A DNA stretch of 64,000 nucleotides from Flavobacterium lacustre (GTDB lineage: Bacteria > Bacteroidota > Bacteroidia > Flavobacteriales > Flavobacteriaceae). The stretch lies in NCBI RefSeq assembly GCF_027474525.2, contig NZ_CP114882.2:1488001-1552000 (forward strand). The letters run 5' to 3'. Below the pieces are notes generated by a model that made no database searches, was not told the DNA's origin, and worked only from the letters and a program-made list of their open reading frames with translations. The stretch's first letter is position 1; each line of letters begins with the position of its first letter. Of this stretch, positions 60,518 through 64,000 are shown in pieces. A program made the position numbers and the translations under genes.

Positions 60518-61738
60518 ATGAATTTACTGTTACAAACTTCCCAATCTGATTTACAAGCGCAAATTGCAGTTACCGGCTCAAAGAGTGAAACCAACAGACT
60601 ATTACTGTTACAGGCTTTGTTCCCTAATATTACTTTGGCCAACACTTCCAATTCTGATGATAGCGAAGTAATGCAAAAAGCCTTGAAAGGGAATGACGAA
60701 ATAGTGGATATTCATCACGCTGGAACGGCAATGCGATTTTTGACAGCCTATTTTGCCGTAAACGAAGGTCGCGAAGTAGTTTTGACAGGTTCCCCAAGAA
60801 TGAAGGAACGACCAATAAAAGTTTTGGTTGAAACCTTGCAACAATTAGGAGCGCAAATTTCTTATGAAAATGAGGAAGGCTATCCGCCGATTCGAATCAA
60901 GGGACAAAAAATAACAAATAACAAAGTTAGTATTCCGGCAAATGTAAGCAGTCAATATATCTCTGCATTATTATTGGTCGCGCCAAAACTGGAAAACGGT
61001 ATCGAATTGACTTTGGTGGGCGAAATTACGTCAATTCCTTATATCAAAATGACCTTAGCTTTATTGAATGACTTACAAATTCAAACCAGCTTTGAAGGCA
61101 ATGTAATCAAAGTCTATCCGAAACCCGAAGTAGCACCGAAAGTGATGACCGTGGAATCCGATTGGAGTTCTGCATCTTACTTTTTTAGTTTAGTCGCCTT
61201 ATCTGATACAGCCAAAATTGCATTGAGCAGTTATAAAGGAACCAGCTTGCAAGGGGATTCGGCTTTGGTCGAAATTTATGCTGAAATAGGTGTGGAGACG
61301 CATTTTGAAGAAAATAAAATGACATTAACCAAAATTAAAAATTTTAATTTTGAGGACGTGAAATTTGATTTGAATAATACGCCAGACATCGCCCAAACTA
61401 TTGTCGTGACTTGCCTTGGACTAGGAATTGGTTGTCATTTAACCGGTTTGCATACATTGAAAATCAAAGAAACAGATCGTTTGGAAGCCTTAAGGATTGA
61501 AATGACAAAATTGGGTGCTAATATCAAAGTGACTAATGACAGCTTAACATTAGCAGCCTCAAATCACATCAATTCGAATGTGTCAATTGCAACTTATAAT
61601 GACCACAGAATGGCTATGGCATTTGCACCATTAGCATTGAAAGTACCAATAATTATTGATAATGCCGAAGTAGTTTCTAAATCTTATCCTGATTTTTGGG
61701 AGGATTTAAAAACTTTAGGTTTCAAAATTTCAGAATAA
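60518..61738 (+). CDS. aroA: 3-phosphoshikimate 1-carboxyvinyltransferase (EPSP synthase)
   Basis: Adds enolpyruvyl to shikimate 3-phosphate, the sixth shikimate-pathway step. At 406 residues it is slightly shorter than E. coli AroA (427). Key motifs: VTGSKSETNRLLLLQALF (phosphate-binding), IHHAGTAMRFLTAYFA (a Gly-Thr-Ala-Met-Arg segment where many enzymes have GNAGTAxR), LKIKETDRLEALRIEM and TYNDHRMAMAFAPLALK. It has its own promoter and is not part of the aromatic operon at 48.5 kb. Nothing indicates amino-acid attenuation here. Confidence 0.95.
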   Translation: MNLLLQTSQSDLQAQIAVTGSKSETNRLLLLQALFPNITLANTSNSDDSEVMQKALKGNDEIVDIHHAGTAMRFLTAYFAVNEGREVVLTGSPRMKERPIKVLVETLQQLGAQISYENEEGYPPIRIKGQKITNNKVSIPANVSSQYISALLLVAPKLENGIELTLVGEITSIPYIKMTLALLNDLQIQTSFEGNVIKVYPKPEVAPKVMTVESDWSSASYFFSLVALSDTAKIALSSYKGTSLQGDSALVEIYAEIGVETHFEENKMTLTKIKNFNFEDVKFDLNNTPDIAQTIVVTCLGLGIGCHLTGLHTLKIKETDRLEALRIEMTKLGANIKVTNDSLTLAASNHINSNVSIATYNDHRMAMAFAPLALKVPIIIDNAEVVSKSYPDFWEDLKTLGFKISE

Positions 61739-61766
61739 ATCCTACAATTCATTGGTTGTAAGGCTG

Positions 61767-61811
61767 TTTTTCTCTTCCCTTTCGTTTGGAGACGGTTGGG
61801 CAGAGGAAAAA
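61767..61811. repeat. Imperfect inverted repeat downstream of aroA
   Basis: TTTTTCTCTTCCC (61767-61779) can pair imperfectly with GGGCAGAGGAAAAA (61798-61811). It looks like a decayed copy of a CTCC...GGAG hairpin that I associate with flavobacterial intergenic regions. It may also work as the aroA terminator. Confidence 0.35.
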
Positions 61812-61826
61812 TAAACAGTAAAACAC

Positions 61827-61858
61827 TTGACAACGCCTATCTCACCATCGTATATTTG
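61827..61858 (+). promoter_or_regulatory. Promoter of queA
   Basis: TTG (61827-61829), a 21-nt spacer and TATATTTG (61851-61858), 20 bp before the queA start. Confidence 0.78.
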
Positions 61859-61878
61859 CACCCTAAATAATAGACTAC

Positions 61879-62928
61879 ATGAAATTATCTCATTTTCAAT
61901 TCAATTTACCAAAAGAACTTCTCGCTGAATATCCTGCCGAAAACAGAGACGAGTCTCGTTTGATGGTAATTGACCGTAAAAAACAAACCATAGAACACAA
62001 AATGTTCAAAGATGTTATCGATTATTTTGATGATGGAGATGTTTTAATCTTGAATAATACTAAAGTTTTCCCGGCACGTTTGTACGGAAACAAAGAAAAA
62101 ACAGGAGCTAGAATCGAAGTATTCTTATTGAGAGAACTAAATGCTGAACAAAGACTTTGGGATGTATTAGTTGATCCAGCTCGTAAAATCAGAATTGGTA
62201 ACAAATTATATTTTGGTGATGACGATTCGTTGGTTGCTGAAGTAATTGATAATACAACTTCTCGTGGAAGAACTTTGCGTTTCCTTTACGATGGTTCTTA
62301 TGAAGAGTTCAGAAATAAATTAACGGAATTGGGTGAAACTCCAATCCCAAAATACATCAGTAGAGACGTAACTCCGGAAGATGCGGAACGTTACCAAACG
62401 ATTTATGCCAAAGAAGAAGGAGCTGTAGCTGCACCAACTGCAGGGTTGCATTTCTCTAAACATTTGTTGAAAAAACTGGAAATTAAAGGAATCAAGTTTG
62501 CCGAAGTAACGCTTCACGTTGGTTTAGGAACTTTCAATCCAGTTGAGGTTGAGGATTTATCAAAACATAAAATGGATTCTGAAGAGTTAAAAATTACTCA
62601 AGAAGCCTGTGATATTGTAAACAACGCAAAGTTAAACAAGAAACGTATTTGTACCGTGGGAACTACTTCTATGCGTGCTGTAGAAAGTTCTGTTTCATCA
62701 CAACAAACCTTAAACCCGTTTGATGGTTGGACAAACAAGTTTGTTTTTCCTCCTCACGATTTTAGCGTAGCGACTTGTATGATTACAAATTTTCATACTC
62801 CAAAATCAACTTTGTTAATGATGGTATCTGCATTTTGTGGTCATGATTTAATGAAAAGAGCTTACGAAGAAGCAATCAAAGAAGAATACAAGTTCTATTC
62901 TTACGGAGATGCTATGTTGATCATTTAA
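61879..62928 (+). CDS. queA: S-adenosylmethionine:tRNA ribosyltransferase-isomerase
   Basis: Transfers and isomerises the ribose of SAM onto preQ1 in tRNA, making epoxyqueuosine at the wobble position of GUN anticodons. A 349-residue protein of normal length. Conserved segments: [69 protein letters not shown] and [11 protein letters not shown]. It stands alone with its own promoter and a terminator after it, and is a SAM consumer in a window rich in SAM synthesis genes. Confidence 0.96.
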   Translation: MKLSHFQFNLPKELLAEYPAENRDESRLMVIDRKKQTIEHKMFKDVIDYFDDGDVLILNNTKVFPARLYGNKEKTGARIEVFLLRELNAEQRLWDVLVDPARKIRIGNKLYFGDDDSLVAEVIDNTTSRGRTLRFLYDGSYEEFRNKLTELGETPIPKYISRDVTPEDAERYQTIYAKEEGAVAAPTAGLHFSKHLLKKLEIKGIKFAEVTLHVGLGTFNPVEVEDLSKHKMDSEELKITQEACDIVNNAKLNKKRICTVGTTSMRAVESSVSSQQTLNPFDGWTNKFVFPPHDFSVATCMITNFHTPKSTLLMMVSAFCGHDLMKRAYEEAIKEEYKFYSYGDAMLII

Positions 62929-62954
62929 TCTGAATATATTTCAGATTTTCTTAT

Positions 62955-62987
62955 AAAAAAATCTCGTCATTAATGGCGAGATTTTTT
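62955..62987. terminator. Intrinsic terminator after queA
   Basis: ATCTCG (62961-62966) pairs with CGAGAT (62977-62982), with inner CAT/ATG pairing and A- and T-runs on the two sides. Probably bidirectional, as the SIMPL gene ends at 63026. Confidence 0.85.
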
Positions 62988-63025
62988 GTTTTTTGACTTT
63001 GTATAACGCAATCTGTACTTGATTC

Positions 63026-63763
63026 CTAATCTACTTGGTATACTAATCGTACAGTAATATTAGCCGTTTTATTTTTAGATTGTGTGTTAAATGAACCTCC
63101 ATATGAAAAATCTTCCGACGAGTTTTGACCTGTAATCTGGAAAACACCCATATCCGATTTTTTTAAATTCCCCAAACTCGCATTGGCATTTTCTGCGATG
63201 CTTTTGGCTCTTGTGCTGGCATCTTTAGTAGCCTCGGCAATCATTTTTATTTTTAGTTCCGCTAATTTGGTGTAATAATACTCAGGTGCATTTGAATAAA
63301 ATTCTACGCCGGAATTAATTAATTCACTGGATTGTCTCGAAATTTCTTCGATTTTGTTTACTTCTTTCGATTGAATACTTACACTTTGGGTTAAGGTAAA
63401 TCCAGTAAAAATTTGCTGCTTTGTTGTCCCATTTTCATTATAAGTTGTTTCAAAATCCTTACTGAAATTAACTGCCGAAAACACCATTTCATCAGGCCCG
63501 ATTCCTTTGCCGGATAAATAGGTTTTTATTTTTTCACGGTCGCTGTCTAAGGCTGCATAAGCTTCTTTGAGGGTCAAACTTTTTTTAGAAAAAGAGCCGC
63601 TCCAAACTATCAAATCCGAAACAAAATCCTTTTTGCCTAAACCCGTTACGCTGATGGTATCATTACTTTTATTTCGATTCTGAAACGCATTCGAAAATAA
63701 ATAGGCCGAAACAATAACAGCAAAAGCAATTATAAGGACATTCAAATTATTTTTAAGCATCAT
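63026..63763 (-). CDS. SIMPL domain-containing exported protein
   Basis: A 245-residue protein of the SIMPL (DUF541) family. An N-terminal membrane anchor or signal peptide (NVLIIAFAVIVSAYLFSNAF) is followed by the SIMPL fold (SVTGLGKKDFVSDLIVWSGS, LKIKMIAEATKDASTRAKSI, ENANASLGNLKKSDMGVFQI). Members form periplasmic multimers, and some are linked to oxidative stress resistance or to signalling. The function here is unknown. The start is ATG at 63763 or 63760; an upstream TTG is unlikely. TACATTTG on the minus strand (63790-63783) is a good -7 box. Confidence 0.87.
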   Translation of the reverse strand: MMLKNNLNVLIIAFAVIVSAYLFSNAFQNRNKSNDTISVTGLGKKDFVSDLIVWSGSFSKKSLTLKEAYAALDSDREKIKTYLSGKGIGPDEMVFSAVNFSKDFETTYNENGTTKQQIFTGFTLTQSVSIQSKEVNKIEEISRQSSELINSGVEFYSNAPEYYYTKLAELKIKMIAEATKDASTRAKSIAENANASLGNLKKSDMGVFQITGQNSSEDFSYGGSFNTQSKNKTANITVRLVYQVD

Positions 63764-63782
63764 TAAGTGTTTTAAATTCAAT

Positions 63783-63790
63783 CAAATGTA
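63783..63790 (-). promoter_or_regulatory. -7 promoter element for the SIMPL gene
   Basis: The minus strand reads TACATTTG, 20 bp before the ATG at 63763. No TTG at -33. The rest of the gap up to 63939 shows nothing I can name. Confidence 0.5.
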
Positions 63791-63939
63791 CTCAAATATT
63801 GGGTTTGTTTTGAATTAAGTGTGAATTTTGAAACTTTGTTTTTGTCTCTATTTCATACAAGTAGTTCGTCTGGACAGCTCAAAAGTCTTTTATAGAATCG
63901 CTCCTTTTTTTATTACTTTTACTAAACTAAATCTAAACA

Positions 63940-64000
63940 ATGACTTTCGAAAATACTCGTGAATTTGCACAACAACTTGATGCGCAAGATGCATTACATA
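63940..64000 (+). CDS. N-terminal fragment, probable kynureninase
   Basis: The window ends 20 codons into a frame beginning MTFENTREFAQQLDAQDALH. This N-terminus resembles bacterial kynureninases (KynU), which split kynurenine to anthranilate and alanine in tryptophan breakdown. With so little sequence the identity is tentative. Upstream is AT-rich with TAAAC-like repeats but no clear -7 box. Confidence 0.5.
   Translation, partial: MTFENTREFAQQLDAQDALH

Noticed and set aside
1..64000. tRNA, rRNA, CRISPR arrays, insertion sequences, prophage or integrative elements
   Set aside because: I looked for tRNA-like T-arm motifs, regularly spaced repeats and transposase or integrase frames and saw none.

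Overview
The window is AT-rich and almost fully coding, and reads as the chromosome of a gliding member of the Flavobacteriaceae, most likely Flavobacterium. Reasons: Bacteroidetes-type promoters (TTG, about 19 nt, TAnnTTTG) precede many genes; Shine-Dalgarno sequences are absent; and it carries lineage genes such as the type IX secretion protein PorT/SprT, the gliding ABC ATPase GldA, a TamL lipoprotein, a DUF5686 barrel and a 2TM protein. I see no insertion sequence, prophage, CRISPR, rRNA or tRNA. The content is core metabolism; the unusual material is in the leader regions between genes.

Layout. 1-9.5 kb: the end of an ABC permease, accD and fbaA, tamL divergent from a TrmH-type methyltransferase, porT/sprT-menG, dihydrofolate reductase and small membrane or glycan-binding proteins. 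9.6-22.5 kb: thyA, a bifunctional-nuclease protein, etfA/etfB, pdhB, a DUF5686 protein, an AlkA-type glycosylase, soluble and membrane pyrophosphatases, a deoxynucleoside kinase. 22.6-46.1 kb: a sulfur, methionine and one-carbon block. It contains metK, metY, a MetX-like acyltransferase, thrA, osmC, a second Met PLP enzyme, an Rrf2 regulator, a complete APS-route sulfate assimilation operon (permease, cysH, cysD, cysN, sulfite reductase, two siroheme genes), a ferredoxin-NADP reductase, a split metH and metF. 46.2-64 kb: gldA, an M28 peptidase, the pheA-aminotransferase-tyrA-DAHP synthase/chorismate mutase operon, rsgA, dtd, three tandem DUF3857 proteins, a MazG-like protein, aroA, queA, a SIMPL protein and the start of a probable kynureninase.

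How it fits together. Sulfate is imported, activated to APS, reduced to sulfite and sulfide, and joined to an activated homoserine made by ThrA and the MetX-like enzyme. MetF and split MetH methylate homocysteine and MetK makes SAM. Control is layered in RNA: a SAM-II-type riboswitch before metK, two SAM-I riboswitches (before metX-thrA and before metH), and between metK and metY two Cys/Met-rich leader peptides, each followed by an intrinsic terminator. A Phe/Tyr-rich leader peptide with a textbook attenuator precedes the aromatic operon. These amino-acid attenuators are the strongest candidates for an undescribed system here. A structured intergenic repeat with one compensatory base change (copies near 17.0 and 41.2 kb) is another.
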